Assembly (NCBI RefSeq): GCF_900108015.1
Contig: NZ_FNVP01000006.1
Coordinates: 73,982-137,981 of the forward strand
Origin: Flavobacterium urumqiense
GTDB taxonomy: Bacteria > Bacteroidota > Bacteroidia > Flavobacteriales > Flavobacteriaceae
DNA: 64,000 nt
Reading direction: 5' to 3'
In this document: piece by piece, positions 9,837-19,156 of the stretch
Numbering within the stretch: position 1 is the first letter of the stretch
How the letters are laid out: each line of letters begins with the position of its first letter
Notes under the pieces: generated by a model
Told to the model about the DNA's origin: nothing
What the model saw: the letters and a program-made list of their open reading frames with translations, nothing else
Databases searched by the model: none
Translations under genes and position numbers: made by a program

Positions 9837-10508
9837 CTATTTTTTATTTTGTAACTGTTTTTTTAAACTATAATCTTCATCGACTGGTAAGTACATCAAG
9901 ATACTTGCAAACCCAGATTCAGGATCATTTATGTAATTATATAAAGGTTTTATCCATCTGAATCCTGACTTTCGTTGTGGTGTAATGGTTGGATCCGTAT
10001 ATTTATTCATTTCTAATCCGTAACAATATTCTTCAATTGTCATTTTGTCTTTTACTTTTCCGTAACCAATTGTCATTCCGGCTATAATCTGACCTATCAA
10101 ACCCAAATTTCGACAAACTTCTAGGCGAGCTTTATACATTTCTTTCGAAAGACCTAAACCACGATATTCCGGTAATACTCCCATATCGATGCCATACATC
10201 CAATCTCCATCTTGTATATGCACATTGGTTAACCATAAATTATCTGTCTCTTCCAGAAAAGTACTGTCATGTTCTGGAAAATGAGATCTAAAAGTACTTG
10301 CCGAAGCAATAATCTTTCCGTCCTCCTCAATCACTAATTGCCCTTCAGGAAATATTTTTATATGATTAGCAAAATGATTTCTATTCAATATTTCTGATTC
10401 GTGCAAAGTTGGATAACATTGTGATTGTACATACTCCATCTGAATTACATCGTCTAATGTAGCGTTCCGAATTATAAATTGATTTTCAAAAATACTTTTG
10501 TTTATCAT
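9837..10508 (-). CDS. GNAT-family N-acetyltransferase (paralogue 2)
   Basis: A 223-residue GNAT protein, paralogous to the one at 2784-3434 over nearly its whole length. Shared blocks are FPEGQ near 54, TFLEET near 83, WMYGIDMGVLPEYRG near 103-117, IGYGKVKDKMTIEEYC near 147-162, and a matching C-terminal LMY segment. The acetyl-CoA loop is YRGLGLS, a slightly loose Q/RxxGxG/A. It sits only 11 bases from the NhaC-type carrier gene and 22 from the aminotransferase, so it belongs to the same transcript. The pairing of one GNAT with each aminotransferase suggests each half of the cluster has its own acetylation step. Confidence 0.8.
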   Translation of the reverse strand: MINKSIFENQFIIRNATLDDVIQMEYVQSQCYPTLHESEILNRNHFANHIKIFPEGQLVIEEDGKIIASASTFRSHFPEHDSTFLEETDNLWLTNVHIQDGDWMYGIDMGVLPEYRGLGLSKEMYKARLEVCRNLGLIGQIIAGMTIGYGKVKDKMTIEEYCYGLEMNKYTDPTITPQRKSGFRWIKPLYNYINDPESGFASILMYLPVDEDYSLKKQLQNKK

Positions 10509-10519
10509 ATTTTTTACTT

Positions 10520-12046
10520 TTACATTACATAACCTGCTATTAAATATAAGATTGATGAAACTCCAAATATTACTAACTGATACGGAAATTGTGAAATACC
10601 ATGTTTCATCATATCTATTTTACAAGATTGCGCCGTAAGAACTCTATTATCAGAGAAGAAACAAGCTGCAGCTCCCCAAACAGTTCCGGATGCCAATGCA
10701 CCTTGAGTCAACCAAAAATCTGCTCCAAGGGAACGTGATAAAATAGCAGTGGTTGGAACTAAAATCGCATATATTCCCCAGTTTGAGCCCGTAGCCCAAC
10801 AAATCCATGCTACTAATGCAAAAACAACAAAAGGAAGTGTCGCACCATTCAACCAACTAATTCCTTGTAATTTCTCTGCTACAAATTCATTAAAACCCAA
10901 TCCGTTTTGAACATCTTTTAATAAATAGGTCATTCCTAAAACGACTAACACGAAAGTGATTGATTCCATCCCTTTAACGAAGTTGTTTGATATTTTATTG
11001 AATTTAATTACTCCTAATACTAAATAAAATAAGTATGTAAAGACACAGGCTGTTACTATTCCTCGAAGCGCATCAATACTACTGAAAATTGATTCAGAAG
11101 AAAAAGTTACATTACCCCAATATTCTGTATCATATGGATAAGGAAAAATAGTACACCAAATTAATATAACTAAAGGCAAAATAAAATATACTAACTTCCC
11201 TTCTCTCGCTGGTTTTTTCTTAACTTTTACAACATTGGGATCAATTACTTTCACACTCGCTTCAGCTTCCCTGATTGCTTTTGAATCCGGGATTAATTGA
11301 AATACAACTAATGCTCCTAGAATTAATGAAATCCATGCTGAAAAATTATAAGGAATTGTTCCTAAAAATGCTTCAATAGGGCTCGTAATAACTTTTCCTG
11401 CAATGTTTAAAACACCTCCTTCAATAGATGCGATTTGAGTGCCATAAAAAATAGTCCAAGTCGAAATTGGAAATATTATAGTCAATGGCACACAAACAAA
11501 ACTTAAAACTAAGGCTAACTTTTCTCTTGAAACACCAAACTTATCTGTAATAGGTCTCATCGTATTTCCAATAGACAATGCACTTAGGTAATCATCCAAA
11601 AAGAAGAAAAAACTAAGAAAGTAAGTCATTATTAAAGACTGTTTCTTATTTTTAACATGATTTTCAGAATATCTACCAACCGCATTTATTCCGCCAGAAG
11701 CCACTAATAATTGTACAAATGCTCCATATAATATACATACTAATATTACCCAAATTAATCCTTGATCATGAGCATCTCTAGAAATGGATGAAAACATCCC
11801 ATCAAACATATTAAGAGGAAAAATCATCCCTTGCCCTTCTGGAAAAAATTCTTTAGAGCCACCTTGCATAGCTAGTAAAACGAAACCTACACCGCAACCT
11901 ATAATTAAAGGTTCTAGAGCTTTTCTTGTCATTATAGCAATTCCCAATACAGTAAAAGCAGGAACTAAAGCATGCCAATTGATAAAATAACAAAGTCCTG
12001 CCAGAAATAGAAGGGCGACTCCAATAATAGTTGAGATTGATTTCAT
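10520..12046 (-). CDS. NhaC-family Na+/H+ antiporter-type carrier
   Basis: A 508-residue polytopic inner-membrane protein with about 11-13 hydrophobic segments. It contains the FFLDDYLSALSIG and TGSNWG-type signatures of the NhaC superfamily. Members annotated as Na+/H+ antiporters also include exchangers for malate/lactate and amino compounds. As the first gene of the ten-gene minus-strand cluster and next to aminotransferase genes, it is more likely the substrate importer than a general sodium pump; that is inference. The start ATG is preceded by the repeated leader AACCAAAAACCAAAAACC. Confidence 0.8.
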   Translation of the reverse strand: MKSISTIIGVALLFLAGLCYFINWHALVPAFTVLGIAIMTRKALEPLIIGCGVGFVLLAMQGGSKEFFPEGQGMIFPLNMFDGMFSSISRDAHDQGLIWVILVCILYGAFVQLLVASGGINAVGRYSENHVKNKKQSLIMTYFLSFFFFLDDYLSALSIGNTMRPITDKFGVSREKLALVLSFVCVPLTIIFPISTWTIFYGTQIASIEGGVLNIAGKVITSPIEAFLGTIPYNFSAWISLILGALVVFQLIPDSKAIREAEASVKVIDPNVVKVKKKPAREGKLVYFILPLVILIWCTIFPYPYDTEYWGNVTFSSESIFSSIDALRGIVTACVFTYLFYLVLGVIKFNKISNNFVKGMESITFVLVVLGMTYLLKDVQNGLGFNEFVAEKLQGISWLNGATLPFVVFALVAWICWATGSNWGIYAILVPTTAILSRSLGADFWLTQGALASGTVWGAAACFFSDNRVLTAQSCKIDMMKHGISQFPYQLVIFGVSSILYLIAGYVM

Positions 12047-12075
12047 TGATTTTTGGTTTTTGGTTTTTGGTTAAT
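12047..12075 (-). repeat. AACCAAAAACCA tandem leader before the carrier gene
   Basis: Read on the minus strand, three near copies of the unit AACCAAA/CCAAAAA lead directly into the ATG. A very similar leader stands before the outer-membrane protein gene at 1271-1293. It probably lies in the 5-prime untranslated RNA and keeps the ribosome site open, since Bacteroidota genes usually lack Shine-Dalgarno sequences. Confidence 0.5.
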
Positions 12076-12225
12076 AAAATAATTTAAACTGGTTAGTTTT
12101 AAATTTTTACTTAAAAGCAATATTATTCAAGTTGTAAATAAATTAACAATTAGGTTAATATTTTGTAAATCTAACAATATTTTTAATACACACAAAAAAT
12201 ATTATTCTTTTTTTGATAAAAAGTG

Positions 12226-12233
12226 TATATTTG
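12226..12233 (+). promoter_or_regulatory. Bacteroidota -7 element for mmsA
   Basis: TATATTTG matches the consensus TAnnTTTG exactly and lies 21 bases before the ATG of the malonate-semialdehyde dehydrogenase gene. The 208-base gap between the divergent carrier and mmsA genes should contain both promoters and any Lrp sites; I cannot pick out an unambiguous TTG -33 box at normal spacing. Confidence 0.55.
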
Positions 12234-12254
12234 AAAAACTAAAAAAATAAAATC

Positions 12255-13712
12255 ATGGTATTTGATGAAGTAAAAAACTTTATAAACGGGGAGTTTAAAT
12301 CAGGTAGCTCAAGCAATATTCATACAGTCATATCGCCATTAGACGGTACTGAATTGACTACTTTCAAGGAATCTACCATGGAAGATTTGAATGAAATTAT
12401 AAATTTTGCTCAAAAAGCACAAAAAGCCTGGCAAAAAGTTACCTTAAAAGAACGCGTGCAAGTTTTTTATAAATACAAACGATTACTGGAACAAAACAGT
12501 ACTGAACTAACCGAAATTATTTACCGTGAAAACGGAAAAACACACGGGGAAGCCAAAGCCGAAATTGACAAAGCAATTGAACTGACCGAATTTGCCTGCT
12601 CATTACCACAATTTGTAAATGGTGAGAATATGGAGGTCAGCAAAGGAGTTTATTGTTCTTCGACTAAATTACCATTAGGAATTGTGGCTTCGATTGTTCC
12701 TTTTAATTTTCCAACTATGGTTCCGCATTGGACCATTGTAAATGCAATTGCATTGGGGAATGCTTTCATTTTGAAACCATCCGAAGCGGTGCCAATCAGC
12801 AGCCAATACACAGCAAAACTATTGAAAGAAGCCGGACTTCCTGATGGCTTATTTAATATTATAAATGGCACGCAAACAACCGTTGAGAATCTTTGTGATC
12901 ATCCGAATATTCAAGCCATCACTTTTGTGGGTTCTACGAAAGTGGCAAAAATAGTGTATCAACGAGCCAGTCATAATTTGAAACAGGTTTTAGCTCTTGG
13001 CGGAGCAAAAAATCATATCATTCTTCTTCCAGATGCGCATCCTGATATGGCATCCTCCAATATTGTGGCTTCCATGAGTGGCTGTGCAGGACAACGATGC
13101 ATGGCAGCGGCTACTTTAATAGCAGTAGGAAATTGTGATGCCATTCTAGACAAATTAATCGACGATGCTAATAAAATTAAATGTGGAACAACATTAGGCG
13201 CTGTAATTTCGAAAGCAGCCAAAGAAAAAATTGAGTCCTATATCACCGAAGCCGAACAACAAGGCGCAAAAATCATTTTGGATGGTCGAAATACGATAGT
13301 TCCGGGGAAAGAAAATGGTCTCTATGTTGGACCAACTATTATAGATTATGCCACTGCTGATATGCGGGTGGCAAAAGAAGAGATTTTTGGACCAGTTCTT
13401 ACGATTATTCGCGTTAATACGATTGACGAAGCTTTGGCAATTGAAAACGCAAATCCTTATGGAAACGCCTGCTCCGTATTTACACAAAGTGGTGGATTAG
13501 CCAATTATGTTACTGAAAATGCCTCAGCAGGAATGTGCGGTGTAAATATTGGTGTTCCTGTTCCCAGAGAACCTTTTGGTTTTGGTGGATGGAATGATTC
13601 AAGATTTGGTTCAGGAGATATTACAGGAAAAAGTGCAATTGGATTTTTTACGAAAGAAAAGAAAACGACGACAAAATGGAATCCTGAAGCGGGGACAAAC
13701 TGGATGAGTTAA
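12255..13712 (+). CDS. mmsA: CoA-acylating (methyl)malonate-semialdehyde dehydrogenase
   Basis: A 485-residue aldehyde dehydrogenase of the MMSDH subfamily. The nucleophile is Cys282 in the diagnostic GCAGQRCMA motif. The usual general base region ELGG is ALGGAKNH near 247-254, as in CoA-dependent members that lack the glutamate and use CoA instead of water. The product from methylmalonate semialdehyde is propionyl-CoA, and from malonate semialdehyde acetyl-CoA, with loss of CO2. It is followed after 71 bases by an omega-aminotransferase gene on the same strand, an arrangement expected for beta-alanine or valine-type breakdown, and is divergent from the minus-strand cluster. Confidence 0.9.
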   Translation: MVFDEVKNFINGEFKSGSSSNIHTVISPLDGTELTTFKESTMEDLNEIINFAQKAQKAWQKVTLKERVQVFYKYKRLLEQNSTELTEIIYRENGKTHGEAKAEIDKAIELTEFACSLPQFVNGENMEVSKGVYCSSTKLPLGIVASIVPFNFPTMVPHWTIVNAIALGNAFILKPSEAVPISSQYTAKLLKEAGLPDGLFNIINGTQTTVENLCDHPNIQAITFVGSTKVAKIVYQRASHNLKQVLALGGAKNHIILLPDAHPDMASSNIVASMSGCAGQRCMAAATLIAVGNCDAILDKLIDDANKIKCGTTLGAVISKAAKEKIESYITEAEQQGAKIILDGRNTIVPGKENGLYVGPTIIDYATADMRVAKEEIFGPVLTIIRVNTIDEALAIENANPYGNACSVFTQSGGLANYVTENASAGMCGVNIGVPVPREPFGFGGWNDSRFGSGDITGKSAIGFFTKEKKTTTKWNPEAGTNWMS

Positions 13713-13783
13713 AAGATTTTCGAATGATGATTAACCATTTTTGATTTCAAATTTTTGAGAATTGAAAAATTAAAAAAATTAAA

Positions 13784-15115
13784 ATGACTAAAGAACAAAT
13801 AATAAGTGATAGTAAACAATACAGTTTGTTTACTTGGGTTGCCCAAAAAAATGTAAATCCTATTCCGATTGAAAGAGCCGAAGGCGTTTATTTATATGAA
13901 ACAGGCGGGAAAAAAATAATCGATTTCTCCAGCGGATTAATGTCGGTGAATATTGGTCATGGCGATCAGCGTGTTACTGATGCCGTGGTTGATCAAATGC
14001 AAAAAGTGAGTTATGTAACGCCTTCTTGCACTACAGAAATTCGAGCCAAATTAGCTAAAAAACTGGCGGCCATTTGCCCGGGGGATTTAAACAAAGCTTT
14101 TTTTACACTTTGCGGTGCTTCATCTATTGAAAATGCAATAAAATTGGCCCGTTTATATTCGGGAAAACATAAAATATTTGGAAGATATAGAGGCTTTCAC
14201 GGAAATTCATCAGCAAGTATGACTGTGGGAGGGGATCCTAGAAAACAATATACGGATGCACAACAATCGACTAATGTTTTTCATCTGGACGATCCTTATG
14301 ATTTTTATGGTTTAAGCGATCAAGATGAAGAAACGAGATTGAAATGGAGTTTGGATGCTATAGAAAGAATCATTCGCTATGAAGGCGGTCATACTATTGC
14401 TGCTTTTATTTTCGAAGGAGAAAGCGGTTCATCTGGTTGCCTTCATTATCCAAAAGGATATTTAAAAGGTATAAAAGCATTGTGTGAAAAATATGAAATT
14501 CTATTTATTGCCGACGAAGTAATGAGTGGCTTTGGAAGAACAGGAAAATGGTTCGGATTTGAACATAGCGACATTGTGCCTGATATGATTTGTATGGCAA
14601 AAGGATTAACGTCCTCTTATCTACCTTTAGGTTGCTTAATGGTTTCAGATAAAATTGCAGAAAAATATGAGGATTCCCCGTTATGGCTTGGATTAACCTA
14701 TAATTCGCATCCAGTTTCCTTAGCCGCATCGCTGGCGGTTGTTACTATTTATGAAAGCGACAACTTAATAGAAAATACAATTAAAATGGGCGCTTACATG
14801 GAGAAACGTATTAACGAAATGCGCGCAAAACATCCTTCCATGGGGAATTTTAGAAACAAAGGATTACTGGGTTGCTTAGATGTTGTAAAAAGTAAAGAAC
14901 CGTATCAATTGATGGCTCCTTTCAATGCTAATGCTGCCGAAATGGATGTTATGAATAAAGTGGGTGCCAAGTTAAAAGAGCTGGGATTGTACACGTTTGT
15001 TCGTTGGGGTTATATCTTTATCGCACCGCCACTGATTATTAATGAAGCGCAAATCGATGAAGGATTAGCTATTATTTCTGAAGCTTTAAAAATAGCAGAC
15101 AATCACATGAACTAA
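13784..15115 (+). CDS. Class III aminotransferase, beta-alanine/taurine:pyruvate type
   Basis: A 443-residue class III aminotransferase with Asp244 (IADEVMSGFGRTG) and Lys273 (MAKGLTSSYLPLG) as PLP ligands. The sequence around the lysine resembles taurine:pyruvate and beta-alanine:pyruvate aminotransferases rather than GabT. Coupled to mmsA upstream, it would convert beta-alanine to malonate semialdehyde, which MmsA turns into acetyl-CoA; or 3-aminoisobutyrate to methylmalonate semialdehyde. The gene is the last of this two-gene plus-strand unit and converges on the histidine kinase gene. Confidence 0.85.
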   Translation: MTKEQIISDSKQYSLFTWVAQKNVNPIPIERAEGVYLYETGGKKIIDFSSGLMSVNIGHGDQRVTDAVVDQMQKVSYVTPSCTTEIRAKLAKKLAAICPGDLNKAFFTLCGASSIENAIKLARLYSGKHKIFGRYRGFHGNSSASMTVGGDPRKQYTDAQQSTNVFHLDDPYDFYGLSDQDEETRLKWSLDAIERIIRYEGGHTIAAFIFEGESGSSGCLHYPKGYLKGIKALCEKYEILFIADEVMSGFGRTGKWFGFEHSDIVPDMICMAKGLTSSYLPLGCLMVSDKIAEKYEDSPLWLGLTYNSHPVSLAASLAVVTIYESDNLIENTIKMGAYMEKRINEMRAKHPSMGNFRNKGLLGCLDVVKSKEPYQLMAPFNANAAEMDVMNKVGAKLKELGLYTFVRWGYIFIAPPLIINEAQIDEGLAIISEALKIADNHMN

Positions 15116-15121
15116 TACATT

Positions 15122-15172
15122 TTTTCTATAGGAAAGAATTAAATTTTTTAAATAACTCTTTCTTATAGGAAT
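15122..15172. terminator. Bidirectional terminator between aminotransferase and kinase genes
   Basis: An imperfect stem pairs CTATAGGAAAGAATTA with TAACTCTTTCTTATAGG across an AT loop, with T-rich sequence on either side. It lies between two converging genes (stops at 15115 and 15178) and can serve both. Confidence 0.55.
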
Positions 15173-15177
15173 TTTAA

Positions 15178-17316
15178 TTAAAAATCCTTTGTCGTTATGG
15201 ATTTATTTTTGTTTTTGCTAACAAAAAAACCGTCTAATAATTCAAATATTTTTTCTCTTTTTAAAGGTTTTGTAATATAATTTTTAAACCCTAGATTCAG
15301 AATCATTTCTTGATCTTCAGCAGAGGAGTAAGCCGTTTGAGCTATAACAATTAAGTCCGGATTCGTTTCTTTTATAATTGCAAAAGCATCTAAACCATTC
15401 ATAACTGGCATTTTGACATCCATAAAAACTAAATCAATATCTTTATTCACCGCACAAATATCAACTGCTTCCTGACCGTTATTTGCTCGAAGAATTGTAT
15501 AATTCCTTAATTGTAAAATTTTCTTTAATAACAAGAAATTTATATTATCATCTTCAGCAATCAATATCGTTTCATTTCCGGAATTAGAATCATAACTAGC
15601 CTTTGTGTTGTTCTTAGCTTTTCTTTCTGATTCTTCAAAAACCAATGGTATTTTAAAAGTAAAAATAGAACCATTACCAAACGATGACTTTACAGTAATT
15701 GAACCTCCTAACATTTCGATGTATGCTTTAGAAATAGCCAAACCTAATCCTAGTCCGTTTGATTCTGCATGAAAATGATCCTCAACCCTTAAAAACCGGT
15801 CAAATATTGCTTTGAGATTTTTTTCGTCAATCCCCCTTCCAGTATCTTTTACGGTAAAAACTACAGTTCCATCATTTTCATCTATTTCGTAACCAAAGGA
15901 AATCGAACCTTTATCTGTGAATTTAATTGCATTTGCAATTAAATTCACAAGAATCTGTTTTAACTTAACAACATCTGTAAGTAAATATTTTTTAATAGGA
16001 TTCTGACATTCAATGACAAAAAAATCAAATTGTTTTTCTTTCGGAATGGTGACTTTTATGGTTTCATATAATTCTTTAATACATTTGTTAAGGTTAATCC
16101 CCTTATATTTAGGCTTGATTTGAAGTGCATCAATCTTAGACATTTCAATAAGATCCTCAATAATCGAGACCAAATTAATACCACTTCTATTAATTATTCT
16201 TAAATACTCTGATTTATCATTTTCATCTAAATCAGGATTATTCAACAAATCACTAAAACCAACAATAGCATTCATTGGAGTTCTAATTTCATGTGATAAG
16301 TTAGCCAAAAAAGAAGATTTAAGTTTATCGCTTTCCTCTGCTTTATGCTTAGAAATCTCTAATTGTTTACGTTGATTACTATTTTCTTCAAAAAGATTCC
16401 CTATATACCCAAATTCTCCCTTTGTTCTTTTTAAACTACCAATCGCAAACAGACTGCCAGTTTCTAAAATACTGGTGATTAATTTTAATGGATTATAAAC
16501 CCAACGTTTGGTAAAATACAGACAAATTATAATATTCAATAGCGAAGCTAGTATTACAATGTAGAGAATCTCTTTTGTGTTTTTAAAATTTAGATTAAAA
16601 ACTCTTTTAAAAGTCAATTTTGATATACTATTATTTTTATAATCTTTAAGATTTACGTTTACACTAACTAAATCTTCTTCAGCTTTATTTATATGATTTA
16701 CCTCCTCTAAACTCACCTTCGAGCTGGTTATTTGATTCAGATTTTCCAAAAATTGTTTGTCTAAAAGCCGAACCATAAAGAAAAAGCCGGAAGGGTTGGA
16801 TTTATTCTTTTTAGGATCATTTGAAGGGTGGATTGTTGCTCCAAAAACCTCGATTATTCCTTCCGGAATTCTCAAATAAAACCGAGTAATTTTAGACTTA
16901 TAAAGCTGTACCATTATTTCTTTCTGAATAAAATTGTCCGTTTTAATCTTAGAAGAATTTGTTTTTTTTATCAAATTATTATTTGAATCATAAACACCAA
17001 TATAATCCATGTTGTAAGTTTCAAATTGGCTTGCAACAGACTTTTCATACCAGTTTTCATCTCTCGTCTTGGTATATTTTACTAATGCATCCCAAAATGT
17101 GACGTCAATAATTGTGGCAATAGGCGTTTCAGAATTAAGTTTAAGAAGGGAATTAACTTCATTTTTATACTGGTTAAATGTACTTTTATAAAATTGTTTC
17201 TCTTCTTGAATTGTATAAAGATAAAGGGATGCATATAGCAGTAAAAAGAACAAACTTGTTGCCACAATCAACAATAAAAGTTTGTAGTAGGTATTAATAT
17301 TACCGGTTTTTTTCAT
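15178..17316 (-). CDS. Hybrid sensor histidine kinase with CHASE4 sensor and receiver
   Basis: A 712-residue membrane kinase. It has TM1 at about residues 11-34, a periplasmic CHASE4-like sensor at about 65-195 (DVTFWDALVKY and the NPSGFFFMVRLLD end), TM2 at about 250-268, then a linker and HisKA with phospho-accepting His342 (SHEIRTP). The HATPase shows N, G1 and G2 boxes (NLIANAIKF, DTGRGI, GLGLAI). A receiver at the C-terminus has Asp633 (FMDVKMP). There is no DNA-binding or HPt domain, and no response regulator gene beside it, so it is an orphan that must pass the phosphate on. A free HPt protein is encoded at 35805-36149; a link is speculation. Confidence 0.9.
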   Translation of the reverse strand: MKKTGNINTYYKLLLLIVATSLFFLLLYASLYLYTIQEEKQFYKSTFNQYKNEVNSLLKLNSETPIATIIDVTFWDALVKYTKTRDENWYEKSVASQFETYNMDYIGVYDSNNNLIKKTNSSKIKTDNFIQKEIMVQLYKSKITRFYLRIPEGIIEVFGATIHPSNDPKKNKSNPSGFFFMVRLLDKQFLENLNQITSSKVSLEEVNHINKAEEDLVSVNVNLKDYKNNSISKLTFKRVFNLNFKNTKEILYIVILASLLNIIICLYFTKRWVYNPLKLITSILETGSLFAIGSLKRTKGEFGYIGNLFEENSNQRKQLEISKHKAEESDKLKSSFLANLSHEIRTPMNAIVGFSDLLNNPDLDENDKSEYLRIINRSGINLVSIIEDLIEMSKIDALQIKPKYKGINLNKCIKELYETIKVTIPKEKQFDFFVIECQNPIKKYLLTDVVKLKQILVNLIANAIKFTDKGSISFGYEIDENDGTVVFTVKDTGRGIDEKNLKAIFDRFLRVEDHFHAESNGLGLGLAISKAYIEMLGGSITVKSSFGNGSIFTFKIPLVFEESERKAKNNTKASYDSNSGNETILIAEDDNINFLLLKKILQLRNYTILRANNGQEAVDICAVNKDIDLVFMDVKMPVMNGLDAFAIIKETNPDLIVIAQTAYSSAEDQEMILNLGFKNYITKPLKREKIFELLDGFFVSKNKNKSITTKDF

Positions 17317-17568
17317 AGCGCAAAGTGGTATTTTCTGGAAAATAAAAATTTTCGATTTTTCTTATAAAAACTGCTGTTTTTTTTTAGAAGAAATATCTTA
17401 TTTCTTTTGCGCAAGTTAAACTTTTTTTTCATTAAATAAAAAAAACTATATTGTTGAATATGAAGCTTTCAATATAATTATAAAAAAAATTAAATGAATC
17501 GTCTATTACCCGACAAAGTACACATATAATAGCGCAAAACACCTTATATTTGGCCGTACTAAAAACAA

Positions 17569-17597
17569 AAAACCAGCTTCATCAGCTGGTTTTTTGT
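17569..17597 (-). terminator. Terminator of the acyl-CoA carboxylase operon
   Basis: AACCAGCT and AGCTGGTT form a strong stem around a 5-base loop, followed by a T run in both directions. It stands 15 bases after the carboxyltransferase stop codon (minus strand). The rest of the 295-base gap up to 17316 shows no gene. Confidence 0.85.
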
Positions 17598-17611
17598 TAT
17601 TTTTATAAAAG

Positions 17612-19153
17612 TTATAAAGGAATATTTCCGTGTTTTCGTTTAGGGGTTACACTCTCTTTATGTTCGAGCATTGTAAAGGCTTTTATCAATTTGCGTCTTG
17701 TCTCTTCTGGTAAGATTACTTCATCTACAAAACCACGCTGTGCAGCGGTGTAAGGATTCGCAAACAAATCAGCATATTCGGCTTCTTTTTCCAAGAGTTT
17801 TAATGCAGGATTTGCCGCTTCGTTAATTTCTTTTTTAAAGATAATTTCACTGGCACCTTTGGCTCCCATAACGGCAATTTCGGCAGTGGGCCATGCAAAA
17901 TTCATGTCCGCACCAATGTGTTTTGAATTCATAACATCATATGCGCCACCATATGCTTTCCGAGTAATGACAGTAACGCGTGGAACGGTAGCTTCACTCA
18001 GCGCATACAATAATTTGGCTCCATGAACGATAATTCCATTCCACTCTTGATCGGTTCCCGGTAAAAAACCCGGAACATCTACCAAAACCAACAATGGTAT
18101 ATTAAAAGCATCGCAAAAACGGGTAAATCGAGCCGCTTTTATTGAGCTTTTCACGTCCAAACAACCTGCTAAAAACATTGGTTGGTTCGCTACAATTCCT
18201 ATACTTCTACCTCCCAATCTGGCAAAACCAACGAGAATATTTTCGGCATAGTTTTTATGAATTTCAAAAAACGAATCTTCATCAATTATCCCAGCAATGA
18301 CGTTATGCATGTCATACGGCTTATTTGGATTGTCAGGAATAATATTCGATAATTGCTCCCGAACCTCATCACCCAATTCATATGGTAAATTCTGAGGCGT
18401 TTCTTTATTGCTTTGTGGTAAATAGCTCAACAATTGTTTTAAATCCTCTAAACATTCCACATCATTTGTCGAAGTACAATGCGCCACTCCTGACTTAGTT
18501 GAATGTGTACTTGCGCCGCCTAATTCTTCCGAAGTTACGGTTTCATTGGTTACGGTTTTCACTACGTTTGGTCCCGTTACAAACATATAACTGGTATCTT
18601 CAACCATTATGGTAAAATCAGTCATGGCAGGAGAATAAACGGCTCCTCCGGCGCAAGGTCCCATAATCGCAGAAATTTGCGGAATCACTCCAGAAGCTTG
18701 TACGTTTTTAAAGAAAATATCAGCATAACCGCCCAATGAACGAACACCTTCCTGAATACGCGCTCCACCAGAATCATTTAAGCCAATCATTGGTGCACCC
18801 ATTTTGACCGCCATATCCATTATTTTACAGATTTTTTCGGCATGAGTCTCAGACAAAGAACCTCCAAAAACTGTAAAATCCTGAGCAAAAACATAAACTA
18901 ATCTTCCGTTTATCGTTCCGTATCCAGTAATTACACCGTCTCCATAATACAACTCTTTTTCCATACCAAAATCAGATGTACGGTGCGTTACTAGCATACC
19001 AATTTCTTCAAAAGAACCTTCGTCCATCAAATATTCAACGCGTTCTCTGGCAGTTAGTTTTTTGTTGGAATGCTGTTTTTCGATACGTTTTTTACCGCCA
19101 CCCAAATGAGCTTCGGTAATTTTATTGTTTAATACTTTTATTTTAGAATCCAT
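17612..19153 (-). CDS. Acyl-CoA carboxylase, carboxyltransferase (beta) subunit
   Basis: A 513-residue carboxyltransferase of the propionyl/methylcrotonyl-CoA carboxylase family. It shows the acyl-CoA oxyanion site [10 protein letters not shown] and the carboxybiotin site [12 protein letters not shown], in the usual N- and C-half order. It transfers CO2 from biotin to an acyl-CoA, most likely propionyl-CoA to give methylmalonyl-CoA. It is the last gene of a three-gene operon with the biotin carboxylase only 3 bases upstream and the biotin carrier before it. Propionyl-CoA could come from MmsA encoded nearby; a cobalamin adenosyltransferase, needed for the next step, is encoded at 50621-51190. 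Confidence 0.9.
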   Translation of the reverse strand: MDSKIKVLNNKITEAHLGGGKKRIEKQHSNKKLTARERVEYLMDEGSFEEIGMLVTHRTSDFGMEKELYYGDGVITGYGTINGRLVYVFAQDFTVFGGSLSETHAEKICKIMDMAVKMGAPMIGLNDSGGARIQEGVRSLGGYADIFFKNVQASGVIPQISAIMGPCAGGAVYSPAMTDFTIMVEDTSYMFVTGPNVVKTVTNETVTSEELGGASTHSTKSGVAHCTSTNDVECLEDLKQLLSYLPQSNKETPQNLPYELGDEVREQLSNIIPDNPNKPYDMHNVIAGIIDEDSFFEIHKNYAENILVGFARLGGRSIGIVANQPMFLAGCLDVKSSIKAARFTRFCDAFNIPLLVLVDVPGFLPGTDQEWNGIIVHGAKLLYALSEATVPRVTVITRKAYGGAYDVMNSKHIGADMNFAWPTAEIAVMGAKGASEIIFKKEINEAANPALKLLEKEAEYADLFANPYTAAQRGFVDEVILPEETRRKLIKAFTMLEHKESVTPKRKHGNIPL

Positions 19154-19156
19154 AAT

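Noticed and set aside
416-15115. Amine-catabolism locus as a recently acquired genomic island
   Set aside because: There is no flanking tRNA, integrase or direct repeat, and base composition and leaders look like the rest of the window, so recent transfer cannot be claimed.
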